64,000 bases of DNA from Shewanella sediminis HAW-EB3 (GCF_000018025.1 NC_009831.1:992001-1056000); one strand, 5' to 3'. Positions 46,223-57,027 are shown, counted from the first letter of the stretch. Notes: generated by a model not told the origin, from the letters alone. Translations and numbers: made by a program.

Positions 46223-47374
46223 TTAGAGCTTAGCATCGGCTCTAAGGGCTTCGGCTTTATCGGTGCGTTCCCACGGGAACTCATTGCGACCGAAGTGACC
46301 GTATGCTGCCGTTGACTGGTAGATAGGACGAGCCAAATCTAACATCTCAGTCAGGCCATAAGGGCGCAGGTCGAAATGCTGACGAACGAGAGCGATTAGC
46401 GCCTCTTCAGAAACTTTGCCGGTACCGAATGTTTCGATACTGATAGAAGTCGGCTCAGCTACGCCGATAGCGTAAGAGACCTGTAGTTCACAACGATCGG
46501 CAAGGCCGGCAGCAACGATGTTCTTCGCTACATAACGGGCTGCGTACGCGGCACTACGGTCAACTTTAGAAGGATCTTTACCAGAGAATGCGCCGCCACC
46601 GTGACGAGCCATGCCGCCGTAGGTATCAACGATAATCTTACGACCCGTAAGACCACAATCACCCATAGGACCGCCGATAACGAAACGACCGGTAGGGTTG
46701 ATAAAGTACTTAGTATCTTTGTTCAACCATTGCGCCGGAAGAACTGGCTTGATGATAGTTTCCATCACGCCTTCGATCAGATCGGCTTGGCTAACACTGT
46801 CACAATGTTGAGTCGACAGTACGATAGCGTCGATGCCAACAATCTTGTGGTCTTCGTAGGCAAACGTTACCTGGCTTTTTGCATCGGGGCGCAACCAAGG
46901 CAGTGTCTTAGCTTTACGAACTTCAGACTGACGTTTAACCAATGCGTGAGCATAGGTGATAGGGGCAGGCATTAGCAGCTCAGTCTCATTGTTGGCATAA
47001 CCAAACATTAGACCCTGGTCACCGGCACCTTGTTCTTTAGGATCTGCGCGATCAACACCTTGGTTGATGTCAGGCGATTGCTTACCAATGGCATTTAATA
47101 CAGCACAAGAATCGGCATCGAAGCCCATGTCTGAGTGAGTGTAGCCAATTTCGCGAACCGTCTTACGGGTGATCTCTTCGATATCAACCCAGGCTGAAGT
47201 AGTGACTTCACCACCAACCATGACCATGCCGGTCTTTACGTATGTTTCACACGCAACACGAGCCTTTGGATCTTGCTCTAGGATTGCGTCTAGTACCGCA
47301 TCAGAAATCTGATCGGCGATTTTATCAGGATGACCTTCTGAGACCGACTCAGAGGTAAACAGGTGCTTTGCCAT
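46223..47374 (-). CDS. metK: S-adenosylmethionine synthetase
   Basis: Makes S-adenosylmethionine from methionine and ATP. 383 residues, full length. The motifs [20 protein letters not shown] (ATP binding), [12 protein letters not shown] (loop with Asp) and [19 protein letters not shown] (P-loop) are all intact. The gene is divergent from tkt. Tandem MetJ-box-like octamers lie 30-61 bases upstream of the start. Confidence 0.97.
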
Positions 47375-47403
47375 GGTGGTAAATCTCGTCGTTAAACAAT
47401 ATG

Positions 47404-47435
47404 AAGTGTGTAGAAGTATCTACATCTAGACGGCC
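47404..47435. promoter_or_regulatory. Possible tandem MetJ boxes upstream of metK
   Basis: Four adjacent octamers compare with the consensus AGACGTCT at 4, 5, 5 and 6 of 8 positions (the best is AGACGGCC at 47428). Tandem imperfect boxes are typical of MetJ sites, but the match is modest. Confidence 0.4.
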
Positions 47436-47799
47436 ATTTTAGTTGAAAACAGATCGGATGACACCCTTTTCGATAAATTTTGTGGAGTAAGGCTCAGTAT
47501 TCCTGTCATAAGCTCAGGATAACTTGGGCATCTGTTTTTATTATCTCTTTGTTATTTAAGTGGTTGTTCATTTTTTGCTTGGCTGTCTATTAATCATAAA
47601 CTTTGTTTGTGATTACCTATTCAATTTTTCGAGTAAAAGAGATCCGATGACTTTTCACTCAACGTCCTGAAAAAAAAGCTAACAGTTTGTTGTTACGGTA
47701 TTAATTCACCTTAGTTTTACTGACTACGATTAAGAAAGTGTTGAATATTTTCGATATGAGCGAATTTTAATTGCGTCACACAGCCTAGTAGGGGAAAAT

Positions 47800-47832
47800 A
47801 TGCGTCCACAATTGCCCGCAACCCCCCAATAA
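47800..47832 (+). CDS. Possible 10-codon leader ORF upstream of tkt
   Basis: ATG 47800 encodes MRPQLPATPQ and stops 15 bases before the tkt ATG. AGGGG five bases before it is a good ribosome-binding site. It is Pro-rich, so translation could pause. It could be chance. Confidence 0.3.
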   Translation: MRPQLPATPQ

Positions 47833-47847
47833 TAAGCAGGAGAGAGC

Positions 47848-49839
47848 ATGTCATCTCGCAAAGAACTCGCAAACGCTATCCGCGCATTAACTATGGATGC
47901 CGTTCAGAAAGCCAAATCTGGTCACCCAGGTGCACCAATGGGGATGGCGGATATTGCTGAAGTGCTATGGAATGATTTCCTTAAGCACAACCCAAACAAC
48001 CCTGAATGGGTTGATCGCGACCGTTTCATTCTATCAAACGGCCACGGCTCAATGCTTATCTACTCTTTGCTTCACCTTACGGGTTATGCATTGCCAATCG
48101 AAGAGCTGCAAAACTTCCGTCAACTTCACTCTAAAACGCCTGGTCACCCGGAATATGGTTACACACCGGGTGTTGAAACGACGACAGGTCCATTAGGCGC
48201 CGGTATCAGTAACGCTGTAGGTATGGCTATTGCTGAGAAGACATTGGCTGCTCAGTTTAACCGCCCGGGTCACGACATCGTCGATCACTTCACCTATTGC
48301 TTCCTTGGCGATGGCTGTTTGATGGAAGGTATCTCCCACGAAGCCTGTTCACTGGCCGGCACTTTAGGTCTGGGTAAGCTGGTCGCATTTTGGGATGACA
48401 ACGGTATCTCTATCGACGGACACGTCGAAGGTTGGTTCACCGATGACACGCCTAAGCGTTTCGAATCATATGGCTGGCATGTGATTGCTAACGTCGATGG
48501 CCACGATAGTGATGCTATCCGCGCGGCGATCGAAGAAGCTAAATCTGTTACCGATAAGCCAACAATGATCTGCTGTAAGACAACAATTGGTTTTGGTTCA
48601 CCAAACAAGTCTGGTAGCCACGATTGTCACGGCGCACCATTAGGCGATGCTGAAATCCAAGCGACTCGTGAGTTCCTTGGCTGGGAGCATGGCGCATTTG
48701 AAATCCCTGAAAATGTTTATACGGGTTGGGATGCAAAAGATATTGGCGCGACCAGAGAGTCTGCGTGGAATGAAAAGCTAGCCTCATATAAGGCTGAATT
48801 CCCTGAATTGGCCAGTGAATATGAACGTCGTGTTATTACCGGCGAGCTCCCTGCTGATTTCGAAACGAAGGCACAAGCTTTCATTCAAGAGTGTCAGGAT
48901 AAAGCGGAAGGCATTGCCAGCCGCAAAGCATCACAAAATGCTATCGCAACATTCGGAGCTATCTTACCTGAAATGTTAGGCGGATCGGCTGACCTGGCAG
49001 GGTCTAACCTGACACTTTGGTCTGGTTCTAAAGGTATTCAAGATGACGCCGCGGGTAACTACATCTATTACGGTGTACGTGAATTCGGTATGAGCGGCAT
49101 CATGAATGGTGTATCACTGCACGGTGGTTTCATCAACTTCGGTGCGACCTTCATGATGTTTATGGAATACGCTCGTAACGCGGTACGTATGTCTGCGCTG
49201 ATGGGCATTCAAAACATCTTCGTCTATACCCATGATTCAATTGGTCAGGGGGAAGATGGTCCTACTCATCAGCCTGTAGAACAATTGGCTAACCTGCGTA
49301 TGACTCCGAATATGACTGTGTGGCGTCCATGTGATGCTGCTGAAACGGCTGTATCATGGAAGAACGCTATTGAACGTCGCGAGGCGCCAACATCATTGAT
49401 CTTCAGCCGTCAAGGCCTGAAGGCTCAACCACGTAGCGCTCAGCAGTTAGCGGATGTGGCGAAAGGTGGCTATGTCTTAGTCGATTGCGCCGGTACTCCG
49501 GATCTGATCCTTATCGCTACAGGCTCTGAAGTACAGTTAGCTATCGATTCAGCTGCAGTGCTTACAGAACAGGGTCAGAAGGTACGTGTAGTGTCTATGC
49601 CGTCAACTAACGAGTTTGATAAGCAAGATGCGGCATATAAAGAGTCAGTACTGCCAAGCACTGTGACTAAGCGTGTTGCTATCGAAGCGGCTCACGTCGA
49701 TTTCTGGCATAAGTACGTTGGATTCGGTGGCGCTGTGGTTGGTATGACTACGTTCGGTGAGTCGGCTCCGGGTGGAGAGTTGATGAAGCACTTTGGCTTT
49801 ACTGTCGAGAATGTAGTTGAAACGGCTAAAGGACTCTAA
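47848..49839 (+). CDS. tkt: Transketolase
   Basis: Transfers two-carbon ketol units in the pentose phosphate pathway. 663 residues. ThDP-binding motif [20 protein letters not shown] near residue 152 and catalytic [18 protein letters not shown] near 468 are intact. CAGGAG precedes the ATG. It is the first gene of the tkt-epd-pgk-fba order, which links pentose phosphate, erythrose-4-phosphate and glycolytic steps. Confidence 0.96.
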   Translation: MSSRKELANAIRALTMDAVQKAKSGHPGAPMGMADIAEVLWNDFLKHNPNNPEWVDRDRFILSNGHGSMLIYSLLHLTGYALPIEELQNFRQLHSKTPGHPEYGYTPGVETTTGPLGAGISNAVGMAIAEKTLAAQFNRPGHDIVDHFTYCFLGDGCLMEGISHEACSLAGTLGLGKLVAFWDDNGISIDGHVEGWFTDDTPKRFESYGWHVIANVDGHDSDAIRAAIEEAKSVTDKPTMICCKTTIGFGSPNKSGSHDCHGAPLGDAEIQATREFLGWEHGAFEIPENVYTGWDAKDIGATRESAWNEKLASYKAEFPELASEYERRVITGELPADFETKAQAFIQECQDKAEGIASRKASQNAIATFGAILPEMLGGSADLAGSNLTLWSGSKGIQDDAAGNYIYYGVREFGMSGIMNGVSLHGGFINFGATFMMFMEYARNAVRMSALMGIQNIFVYTHDSIGQGEDGPTHQPVEQLANLRMTPNMTVWRPCDAAETAVSWKNAIERREAPTSLIFSRQGLKAQPRSAQQLADVAKGGYVLVDCAGTPDLILIATGSEVQLAIDSAAVLTEQGQKVRVVSMPSTNEFDKQDAAYKESVLPSTVTKRVAIEAAHVDFWHKYVGFGGAVVGMTTFGESAPGGELMKHFGFTVENVVETAKGL

Positions 49840-49917
49840 ATTAAAGAGCTCAAATTAAAGGGCTTTGAAAAAGATTTTAAAAAGTCCTTTAATCAGTTTT
49901 AGCCAAAGCAAATCGTG

Positions 49918-49954
49918 ATGCACTTTGATTATCAAGCTTGATAACTAAGTGCAT
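49918..49954. terminator. Long hairpin after tkt
   Basis: ATGCACTT / AAGTGCAT outer arms surround TTATCAAGCTTGATAA, a perfect 16-bp palindrome, making a nearly continuous 37-base hairpin. It is about 80 bases after the tkt stop; only CCCTTT follows, so it may be a processing or stability element. Confidence 0.55.
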
Positions 49955-50030
49955 CCCTTTGCTGATAAAGATACGAAAATATTGAGCACTTCAGACTTTC
50001 AGTTTCTTTAAGTCTCTATGCACATGTTAT

Positions 50031-50058
50031 AACGGCTTACCTAGGAAGGTAGGCCGTT
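50031..50058 (+). repeat. Second hairpin before epd
   Basis: AACGGCTTACCT / AGGTAGGCCGTT, a 12-bp stem with one G-T pair and loop AGGA, 42 bases before the epd ATG. No T-run follows; it is a leader structure rather than a terminator. Confidence 0.55.
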
Positions 50059-50099
50059 GTTGTATCAAAAAATGAGTATGAAAGGATAGAATTAGTTTA

Positions 50100-51122
50100 A
50101 TGATCAGAGTCGCAATCAATGGATATGGCCGTATCGGTCGTTCAATTCTTCGTGCTCTTTACGAGTCGGGTAAACGCGATCAGATTCAGATCGTGGCCAT
50201 CAATGAACTCGCAACACCAGAAGCCATGCTTCATCTTACTCAATACGATACGACCCACGGACGCTTTCAATCTCAGGCTGCTCTCGATGCTGACGGCCAT
50301 AAAATGGTTATCGGTGATGATGCCATTACGCTTTTACATGAAAGTGATCCTAGTCAGCTCCCGTGGCGGGAGATGGATATCGATATTGTTTATGAAGCGA
50401 CGGGAGCGTTTTCCGACAGAGCAAGCTGTGAAGCTCATGTCCATGCCGGTGCGAAACAAGTATTGATAAGTCACCCCTCCTCGAGCGATGTCGATGCGAC
50501 GATTGTCTATGGGGTCAATCACCACCTTCTTAAAGCAGAGCATACAGTGGTCTCCAATGCCTCATGTACAACAAACTGTATTGTGCCTGTCATCGAAGTG
50601 TTAGATGAACACTTTAAAGTGAAAAGCGGAGCCATAACGACGATTCACTCCGCGATGAATGACCAGCAAGTGATCGATGCCTATCATGTCGATCTGCGAA
50701 GAACGCGCGCTGCAGGTCAGTCAATTATTCCGGTCGATACCAAGTTAGCCAGAGGAATCGAGCGCATATTGCCTCAGATGAAAGATAAATTTGAAGCTAT
50801 TTCGGTGCGGGTACCCACGATCAATGTCACAGCTATCGATCTTTCTGTGACTCTGGAATCAAGAGTTGACATTGCTCACGTAAATCGGGTGCTTTCTACT
50901 TCCTCTACAGGCCTCTATAAGGGCGTTTTAGGCTATACTAATGAGCCATTAGTATCGTGTGATTTTAACCACGATCCAAGATCCAGCATAGTCGATGGTA
51001 CTCAGACCCGAGTCAGTGATGGCCATTTAGTGAAGCTGCTCCTATGGTGCGACAACGAATGGGGCTTCGCTAACCGCATGTTAGATACCAGTTTAGAGAT
51101 GATAAAGGCGATAAGAGCTTAA
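50100..51122 (+). CDS. epd: D-erythrose-4-phosphate dehydrogenase
   Basis: Oxidises erythrose-4-phosphate to 4-phosphoerythronate in pyridoxal-phosphate synthesis. A 340-residue GAPDH-family protein: [15 protein letters not shown] for NAD, active-site [13 protein letters not shown] (Cys near 156), and [20 protein letters not shown], which together with the gene position before pgk separates Epd from GapA. The best ribosome-binding site (AAGGA) is rather far, 14 bases from the ATG. Confidence 0.93.
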   Translation: MIRVAINGYGRIGRSILRALYESGKRDQIQIVAINELATPEAMLHLTQYDTTHGRFQSQAALDADGHKMVIGDDAITLLHESDPSQLPWREMDIDIVYEATGAFSDRASCEAHVHAGAKQVLISHPSSSDVDATIVYGVNHHLLKAEHTVVSNASCTTNCIVPVIEVLDEHFKVKSGAITTIHSAMNDQQVIDAYHVDLRRTRAAGQSIIPVDTKLARGIERILPQMKDKFEAISVRVPTINVTAIDLSVTLESRVDIAHVNRVLSTSSTGLYKGVLGYTNEPLVSCDFNHDPRSSIVDGTQTRVSDGHLVKLLLWCDNEWGFANRMLDTSLEMIKAIRA

Positions 51123-51180
51123 AAAAAGGTACTAGGAAAAGCAGATACGAGTGAAAGCATTATAGCTTTGGTATTATGCA

Positions 51181-51299
51181 GAACCTAGAACCTAGAACCT
51201 AGAACCTAGAACCTAGAACCTAGAACCTAGAACCTAGAACCTAGAACCTAGAACCTAGAACCTAGAACCTAGAACCTAGAACCTAGAACCTAGAACCTA
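51181..51299. repeat. Heptanucleotide tandem array (GAACCTA), 17 exact copies
   Basis: 119 bases of perfect 7-bp repeats between epd and pgk, about 100 bases before the pgk start. Same unit and orientation as the array at 25235-25363. Confidence 0.98.
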
Positions 51300-51399
51300 A
51301 ATTTTTAACCTGATGGCTTGGTGTTGTGTCCCGGCGTTCAGGAAACCAGTTTATTTTTAACCTTTAACTTTTAATTTTAAACATTTGAGGAAACATAAA

Positions 51400-52575
51400 A
51401 TGGCTATTATCAATATGTCAGAGTTAGATCTCCAAGGTAAGCGAGTGCTTATTCGTGAAGATCTTAATGTACCAGTCAGCGACGGCGTGGTGACCAGTGA
51501 TGCGCGTCTTCGTGCTGCACTGCCTACTATCAAGCTTGCACTCGAGAAGGGTGCCGCCGTTATGGTCATGTCTCACCTTGGTCGTCCGACTGAAGGTGAA
51601 TTCAATGCAGAGTTTTCACTGCAACCTGTCGTTAATTACCTGACCAAAGCGCTAGAGTGCCCGGTGCGTCTGGCTAACGATTACCTCGATGGCGTCGAAG
51701 CCAATGTGGGCGAACTTGTTGTATTTGAAAACGTTCGCTTCAATGTCGGTGAGAAGAAAAACGACGAAGCTTTAGCTAAGAAACTAGCCGCACTATGTGA
51801 TGTCTATGTGATGGATGCCTTCGGTACCGCTCATCGTGCACAGGCATCGACTCATGGCGTCGGTCTGCATGCCCCTGTGGCTTGTGCGGGTCCGCTACTT
51901 GCCGGTGAGCTTGAAGCACTGGGTAAGGCGATGGATAATCCTGCTCGTCCATTAGTTGCCATCGTTGGTGGCTCAAAAGTGTCGACTAAGCTTACCGTTC
52001 TCGAGAGCCTTTCCGGCATCGTAGATCAGCTTGTTGTTGGTGGCGGAATCGCGAATACCTTTATTGCAGCAGCGGGACACGAAGTGGGTAAATCACTTTA
52101 CGAAGCCAATCTGATTGAAGAAGCTAAGCGTCTTGTGGCTAACGCTCAGAGCCGTGGTGGCGATATCCCGGTACCGACCGATGTGGTTGTAGCCGGTGAG
52201 TTTAGCCCAACAGCGAGTGCGACACTTAAAGACGTTAGTGAAGTCACCAGCGACGATATGATCTTCGATATCGGTCCTGATAGCGCAGAAGCATTATCTG
52301 AAATATTAAAGAATGCAGGAACCATCGTATGGAATGGTCCTGTCGGCGTATTCGAGTTCGATCAGTTTGGTGAAGGTACCAAGCGTATCGCTCAAGCGAT
52401 TGCTGAGTCTGATGCATTCTCGATTGCCGGTGGTGGTGATACGTTAGCGGCTGTTGATAAGTACGATATTGCAGACAAAGTTTCATATATCTCAACGGGT
52501 GGCGGTGCATTCCTCGAGTTCCTCGAAGGAAAAGAGTTGCCAGCCGTTGCTATGCTTGAGTCTCGCGGCGAATAG
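51400..52575 (+). CDS. pgk: Phosphoglycerate kinase
   Basis: Glycolytic kinase forming ATP from 1,3-bisphosphoglycerate. ATG 51400 ([16 protein letters not shown]) is chosen because TGAGG lies 9 bases upstream and the sequence then matches the family; this gives 391 residues. The signature [16 protein letters not shown], the [11 protein letters not shown] loop and the ATP-side [13 protein letters not shown] and [12 protein letters not shown] motifs are intact. It is separated from epd by the heptamer array. Confidence 0.97.
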   Translation: MAIINMSELDLQGKRVLIREDLNVPVSDGVVTSDARLRAALPTIKLALEKGAAVMVMSHLGRPTEGEFNAEFSLQPVVNYLTKALECPVRLANDYLDGVEANVGELVVFENVRFNVGEKKNDEALAKKLAALCDVYVMDAFGTAHRAQASTHGVGLHAPVACAGPLLAGELEALGKAMDNPARPLVAIVGGSKVSTKLTVLESLSGIVDQLVVGGGIANTFIAAAGHEVGKSLYEANLIEEAKRLVANAQSRGGDIPVPTDVVVAGEFSPTASATLKDVSEVTSDDMIFDIGPDSAEALSEILKNAGTIVWNGPVGVFEFDQFGEGTKRIAQAIAESDAFSIAGGGDTLAAVDKYDIADKVSYISTGGGAFLEFLEGKELPAVAMLESRGE

Positions 52576-52804
52576 CAAATACAGAGCAAGTAAACAGCTG
52601 AAAAAATAATAAAAATCAGCAAAATAGTTTAAACCAAAATAAAAAAAACCGTGCTTTTACTCGTGTTAATGAACCACTTTTATAGGTGGGGATAAGAGAT
52701 TTCAGATCTTTTATTCATTCATTTTCATGGGTTAAAGCATATAAAAATCAATCCAAACGATAGTGACCTCGGTGATGCCAATCACCCTATTATTGGAGTA
52801 AAAA

Positions 52805-53869
52805 ATGGCTTTAATTTCCCTACGTCAAATGCTAGATCATGCTGCAGAACATGGTTATGGCGTCCCCGCTTTTAACGTAAACAACCTTGAGCAGATGCGT
52901 GCCATCATGCAAGCTGCTGAGGCGACCGATAGCCCTGTTATCGTTCAGGCTTCGGCAGGTGCACGTAAGTATGCTCGTCCTCAGTTTCTTAAGTATCTGA
53001 TGGCCGCTGCACTTGAGCAGTACCCTGATATCCCTGTGTGTATTCACCAGGACCATGGTACCGATCCTGATATTTGTCAGCGTTCGATTCAGTTAGGCAT
53101 GTCATCGGTAATGATGGACGGTTCATTGATGGCAGACGGTAAGACTCCTGCTTCATATGAGTATAACGTCGACGTTACCCGCAAGACGGTAGCTTTTGCT
53201 CACGCTTGTGGTGTCTCAGTTGAAGGTGAAATCGGTTGTTTGGGTAGCCTTGAAACGGGTGAAGCCGGTGAAGAAGATGGGATCGGTGCTGCAGGTATTT
53301 TGAGCATGGACCAGATGCTAACCACACCTGAAGAGGCAGCGCGTTTCGTTGCCGATACTCATGTCGATGCATTGGCTATTGCCATTGGTACCAGTCATGG
53401 TGCGTATAAGTTTAGCCGTAAACCTACCGGCGATGTACTGCGTATCGACCGCATTAAAGAGATCCACGCGCGTATTCCTAACACTCACCTGGTGATGCAT
53501 GGTTCTTCATCGGTACCTCAGGAGTGGCTCAAGGTCATCAATGAGTACGGTGGTGAGATGCCTGAAACTTACGGTGTTCCTCTAGAGGAGATCGTTGAAG
53601 GTATCAAGCATGGCGTTCGTAAGGTCAATATCGATACCGATCTGCGCTTGGCATCTACGGGAGCTGTGCGTAAATTCCTTGCAGAAAACCCAAGTGAATT
53701 TGATCCACGTAAATTCCTTAAGGCGTCTATGGAAGCGATGGCTGACATCTGTACTACGCGCTATGAAGCCTTTGGTTGTGCCGGCATGGGCTCTAAGATT
53801 AAGCCTAAGTCACTGCAGGCTATGTATAAAGCATACCAGTCAGGTGAACTTGATCCGCAGATTAAATAA
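52805..53869 (+). CDS. fba: Fructose-1,6-bisphosphate aldolase, class II (Calvin-cycle-type)
   Basis: 354 residues. The zinc-binding [12 protein letters not shown] (His near 81 and 84), the phosphate-binding Gly loop region, [12 protein letters not shown] and [17 protein letters not shown] mark class II aldolase. The Calvin-type subgroup is indicated by the start [26 protein letters not shown] precedes the ATG. Ends in a clear terminator, closing the tkt-epd-pgk-fba set. Confidence 0.96.
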   Translation: MALISLRQMLDHAAEHGYGVPAFNVNNLEQMRAIMQAAEATDSPVIVQASAGARKYARPQFLKYLMAAALEQYPDIPVCIHQDHGTDPDICQRSIQLGMSSVMMDGSLMADGKTPASYEYNVDVTRKTVAFAHACGVSVEGEIGCLGSLETGEAGEEDGIGAAGILSMDQMLTTPEEAARFVADTHVDALAIAIGTSHGAYKFSRKPTGDVLRIDRIKEIHARIPNTHLVMHGSSSVPQEWLKVINEYGGEMPETYGVPLEEIVEGIKHGVRKVNIDTDLRLASTGAVRKFLAENPSEFDPRKFLKASMEAMADICTTRYEAFGCAGMGSKIKPKSLQAMYKAYQSGELDPQIK

Positions 53870-53900
53870 GTCGTTCTAATCTAAAAGACAACTTATCTTA

Positions 53901-53931
53901 AATGCCCGCCTAGTGCGGGTATTTTTATTTC
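53901..53931 (+). terminator. Terminator after fba
   Basis: CCCGC-CTAGT-GCGGG stem-loop, extended by weak outer pairs, followed by TATTTTTATTT. Confidence 0.85.
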
Positions 53932-54083
53932 TGTCACTTTTAGTTTATTCCGCACTATCAATATGATAGGTGTCGTTCGTGAGTAAGTCATATTTGAACT
54001 GTATCAAGCATTTTCATTTCTGTTTTGTGAGTGTTAATATTGCGCCGATTTTAAGGGATATGATCTTTCGGAGTGGTATAAAA

Positions 54084-54824
54084 ATGAAAAAATTGCTTAT
54101 TGCATCTGCTATTTTAATGGCTGCACCTTTTGCTGCTCAAGCGGGTGCTAACTTTGTCGAAGGCGATAAAACATTCGGCGGAGATGCCGAGCTGGGTGCA
54201 ACGCTGACTACCGGTAATACCGAAACCACATCGGTTAAAGGCCGTCTTGATATGAAGCATGAACTGGGTAACTGGGAAAACCAGTACCTGTTGGAAGCTT
54301 TATATAAAGAGGACACCGGTGAGGTGACGGGTAAGCGTTACTACGGCTTAATTCAGGCGGATTATAAGTTCGATGAAAAGAGCTATACGTTCGTTAACGG
54401 TAACCATGAGATAGACCCATTTACCGGTTTCGATTCAAAATCTACAGTCTCTGCCGGTTATGGTCATAAATTTATCGATACAGGCAAGACCCTTTTCAAT
54501 GTTGAAGTCGGTCCGGGTTATCAGTATAAACGTCTGGACGATGAAAGCGCTGCGGCTGCCGGTTACGAAACTGAGGATAGCTGGGTTGCTCATGGTGTGG
54601 TTAACTTTGAGAAGCAGATAACAGAGTCTTCAAAGTTTAAGCAGATGTTTGTGGCTGACTATGGTGACAGTTTAGAGGGGCGTTCGGAAACTTCTATCAC
54701 AGCTAACATTATCGGAGCACTGGCGATGAAGTTTGCCGTTATTGTCCGTTATAACAGTGAGCCGTTAGACGATAAGAAAAGCACAGATACCGAAACTAAT
54801 ATGACCTTGCTGTATGCATTTTAA
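54084..54824 (+). CDS. DUF481 outer-membrane beta-barrel protein (YdiY-like)
   Basis: ATG 54084 is chosen because it begins a signal peptide (MKKLLIASAILMAAPFAAQA) and has GGAG upstream. The 246-residue protein has alternating beta-strands with aromatic girdle residues and ends in LLYAF, an outer-membrane C-terminal Phe signature. DUF481 motifs include GAELGATLTTGNTETTS-like strands and FDEKSYTFVNGNHEIDPFTGF. YdiY-type proteins are acid- or salt-induced in other bacteria; the function is unknown. Confidence 0.85.
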   Translation: MKKLLIASAILMAAPFAAQAGANFVEGDKTFGGDAELGATLTTGNTETTSVKGRLDMKHELGNWENQYLLEALYKEDTGEVTGKRYYGLIQADYKFDEKSYTFVNGNHEIDPFTGFDSKSTVSAGYGHKFIDTGKTLFNVEVGPGYQYKRLDDESAAAAGYETEDSWVAHGVVNFEKQITESSKFKQMFVADYGDSLEGRSETSITANIIGALAMKFAVIVRYNSEPLDDKKSTDTETNMTLLYAF

Positions 54825-54846
54825 GTCATACTAAGTGACATCTGAT

Positions 54847-54870
54847 AAGCACCTTCGGGTGCTTTTTTAT
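54847..54870 (+). terminator. Terminator after the DUF481 gene
   Basis: AAGCACC-TTCG-GGTGCTT, a UUCG tetraloop hairpin followed by T6ATT. Confidence 0.9.
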
Positions 54871-55091
54871 TGTAAAAATTAAGCTTGAATATGAGTTTTA
54901 CCCCCCCTGTTTATTTACCTTTAGTTAACCGATGTAACCTTTCAGCTATAGCTATCTTGTTAATTTTAAAGTATTAACGTGTTCCTTGTCACGAATTTGC
55001 TCTTTGCTCATGCATAACTTATTGCGATCACAGATTGACGTGCTAGGAATGGTTACAATGTTTTGCCATATACTTGATTTGAGGCAGATAA

Positions 55092-55838
55092 ATGCAAATT
55101 GGTTGCTGTTGGTTTGATATGAGTCGAAAGACTTTGTCCAATCTGATTAATGACACCAGTTGGAAAATGTCTGCAGTTGAATTCTCTGTGCTGGAGATGC
55201 TGGTTAAACATCGCGGTAAGGTGCTCTCTATTCAGGAATTACTGCAGGGGATGCCTGTCGAAAATCGTAAGGTAGAGATATTAACCGAATCTATAGAGCG
55301 GATCTGTTTTTACCTTGAGAAGCGATATGCCTCCTTGATCGAACGCGTCGATGATCAAGGTTATGTCTTACATAATAAGCCTTCGGTTAAATCAGGCGAG
55401 CTTTCCTCTACACCTTTTAGAAGCATCTCTAAGAAGCACTACAGCATATTGGTTGCTCAAATCTTATTATTGATAGTTCTGATCTACTCATTTTTTGAGC
55501 CTGCAGTGGATATCAAGCCCGAAAATAAACATGTGCTGACAACACAATCCGGTACCCTCTCCTATTTCCCATCCTTTAGTTCAGAGGAGCAGGAACTAGC
55601 CTATTTTTATCAGAATAATCATTTTATAGAGTCTATCGAAACCTGCTCTGTTACGACGTGGCGACAGATTTTTTTATCTGTCTCCTCTGATAACCCGGAA
55701 AATGGCGTTATCAGTATTGCGCTTAGAAATGATACTGGTGGAAAAGCCGAAATGAAGACTCTGAAGATAGTGCCAATAGATGGACAGTGGAATTTCATCA
55801 ATCATGCCTGGTTAAAAAAAGTTGGGATCTGTGATTAA
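55092..55838 (+). CDS. ToxR/CadC-like membrane-anchored winged-helix regulator, module 1
   Basis: A 248-residue bitopic regulator. Residues 1-95 form a Trans_reg_C winged helix (WKMSAVEFSVLEMLVKHRGK, LIERVDDQGYVLHN). A basic linker and one TM helix (about 118-135, ILVAQILLLIVLIYSFF) lead to a periplasmic domain of about 110 residues. Cys185 (ETCSVTTWRQIFLS) and the penultimate Cys247 are conserved in module 2 and could form a disulfide, as in ToxR. The next gene overlaps by 8 bases. It would bind DNA from the inner membrane in response to a periplasmic signal; the target is unknown. Confidence 0.85.
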   Translation: MQIGCCWFDMSRKTLSNLINDTSWKMSAVEFSVLEMLVKHRGKVLSIQELLQGMPVENRKVEILTESIERICFYLEKRYASLIERVDDQGYVLHNKPSVKSGELSSTPFRSISKKHYSILVAQILLLIVLIYSFFEPAVDIKPENKHVLTTQSGTLSYFPSFSSEEQELAYFYQNNHFIESIETCSVTTWRQIFLSVSSDNPENGVISIALRNDTGGKAEMKTLKIVPIDGQWNFINHAWLKKVGICD

Positions 55839-56364
55839 TCGCTTTACCGGTAGCCTTAGAGATGAAGTTAAAATCTGGCCACTTATCATCACCTTCTTGA
55901 TGATTGTCGGCTTCTGTATGGGACTTAACTACTACGTGATGAATGGCGAGAACCTCACCGCATCCTGCAGAGCGAATATCTACAATACCATCGAGGATAG
56001 ACCCACGGACGTTGTTATCGATATCACCACTAAAGGAAAGCGGATGGAACTTCAGTACCGGTTTCTCGAAGAGGAGATCGAACAGAGCAGCATCATCATG
56101 AGAGGAACACTTCTCGATCTCGACCTTGAGACAATGACCTATCGATTGACACTAGATAGTGGCGAGTTGCTTTCACATATCTCTCCACCCCGCTTTCCGG
56201 AGCGGATGAGCAGGCTCATCGATTATAGTCGCAACGCGCTCTCTGGAGATACTCCCGACTCTATCCCACTCGATATCCATGTACTGGATATGAATGCAGT
56301 GCAAGGCAATGCGATCATTCAGTTTCACCCCGGTAATGGCATCTGGGCCTGTGAGCTAAATTAA
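55831..56364 (+). CDS. Small bitopic membrane partner of the regulator, module 1
   Basis: The most likely start is the GTG at 55831, inside the final Cys codon of the upstream gene; a TTG at 55822 is the alternative. The 177-residue product has one TM helix near the N terminus (about 17-34) and a periplasmic domain. Cys46 and Cys174 are shared with the module 2 homologue, as are the VVIDITTKGK and MRGTLLDLD segments. Topology, size and overlap with a ToxR-like gene recall ToxS, a stabiliser of ToxR. Sequence similarity to ToxS could not be tested. Confidence 0.75.
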   Translation: MINRFTGSLRDEVKIWPLIITFLMIVGFCMGLNYYVMNGENLTASCRANIYNTIEDRPTDVVIDITTKGKRMELQYRFLEEEIEQSSIIMRGTLLDLDLETMTYRLTLDSGELLSHISPPRFPERMSRLIDYSRNALSGDTPDSIPLDIHVLDMNAVQGNAIIQFHPGNGIWACELN

Positions 56365-56481
56365 CTTACTCATTGCTATATTCTCTCTGCGCCGCTTCCC
56401 AGCCCCCCTTTATTTTTAATACTCCATCAGAAGCATACACCGCGATAAACATTGCCTGTAATGGCTTGGATGTTAGGCATG

Positions 56482-56747
56482 ATACCAATCGGTATAAGAA
56501 AGTGATCTACTCAGAGTCTTTTTGGCAAACTAATTCAAGGCGAATGAATGAGGGAATGGTGATCCCTTCTAAAGTCATTCAACGTAGAAGTAGGCAGCCA
56601 AAAACACTCCTGAAAGGCGAGTTTTAGCGCACCTGATGCTGTGTTAACGAGCTTAAACGTAGAATAACTATGTTCCTCACTCGTTACCTTACCTCAGAAG
56701 CGCTAAATCGCTCGCTGAGCGATCACATCTTTATACGGATTGGTATT
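56482..56747. mobile_element. MITE-like element with 26-bp terminal inverted repeats
   Basis: Left end ATACCAATCGGTATAAGAAA continuing to GTGATC, and the inverted right end, match at 22 of 26 positions over a 266-bp interval with no gene of its own. A solo end occurs at 20024-20040. No transposase is present and no clear target duplication was seen. Confidence 0.75.
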
Positions 56748-57027
56748 TGCTCCATATTCTAGAGCTTTCGAGAAGGTGTTAAGTCATTCTTTAATGCAGT
56801 CGAAAGCCATGATCTCCGTAGCCCCCAAGTTTATCGCATCTGGTTTGTGGGCATTGGGCCAAGTCTTCACTAAGCCGTTCAGCCAATGCTTTAATTCATA
56901 TTGTGGTTGTAAAGAGAAGGATGTGAGTGATGAGCAATAGCTTATGCTCCATGTACTATGACTCGTGACCTATGACCTTAAGCATATGCCTGCCCAGAAT
57001 TGTGAGAGACTGACGGCTTCAACTTAT

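Larger units (their letters stand above)
47375..47847. other. metK-tkt divergent intergenic region
   Basis: 473 bases with the putative MetJ boxes near metK and a 10-codon upstream ORF just before tkt, both listed separately. The middle is AT-rich and shows no other structure that I recognise. Confidence 0.45.

Noticed and set aside
56373..56627. 84-codon ORF
   Set aside because: It runs through the terminal repeat and body of the MITE-like element and has no plausible ribosome-binding site.
56740..56940. 66-codon ORF at the MITE right end
   Set aside because: It begins in the terminal repeat and shows no recognisable domain; it may be a decayed gene, but nothing supports a call.
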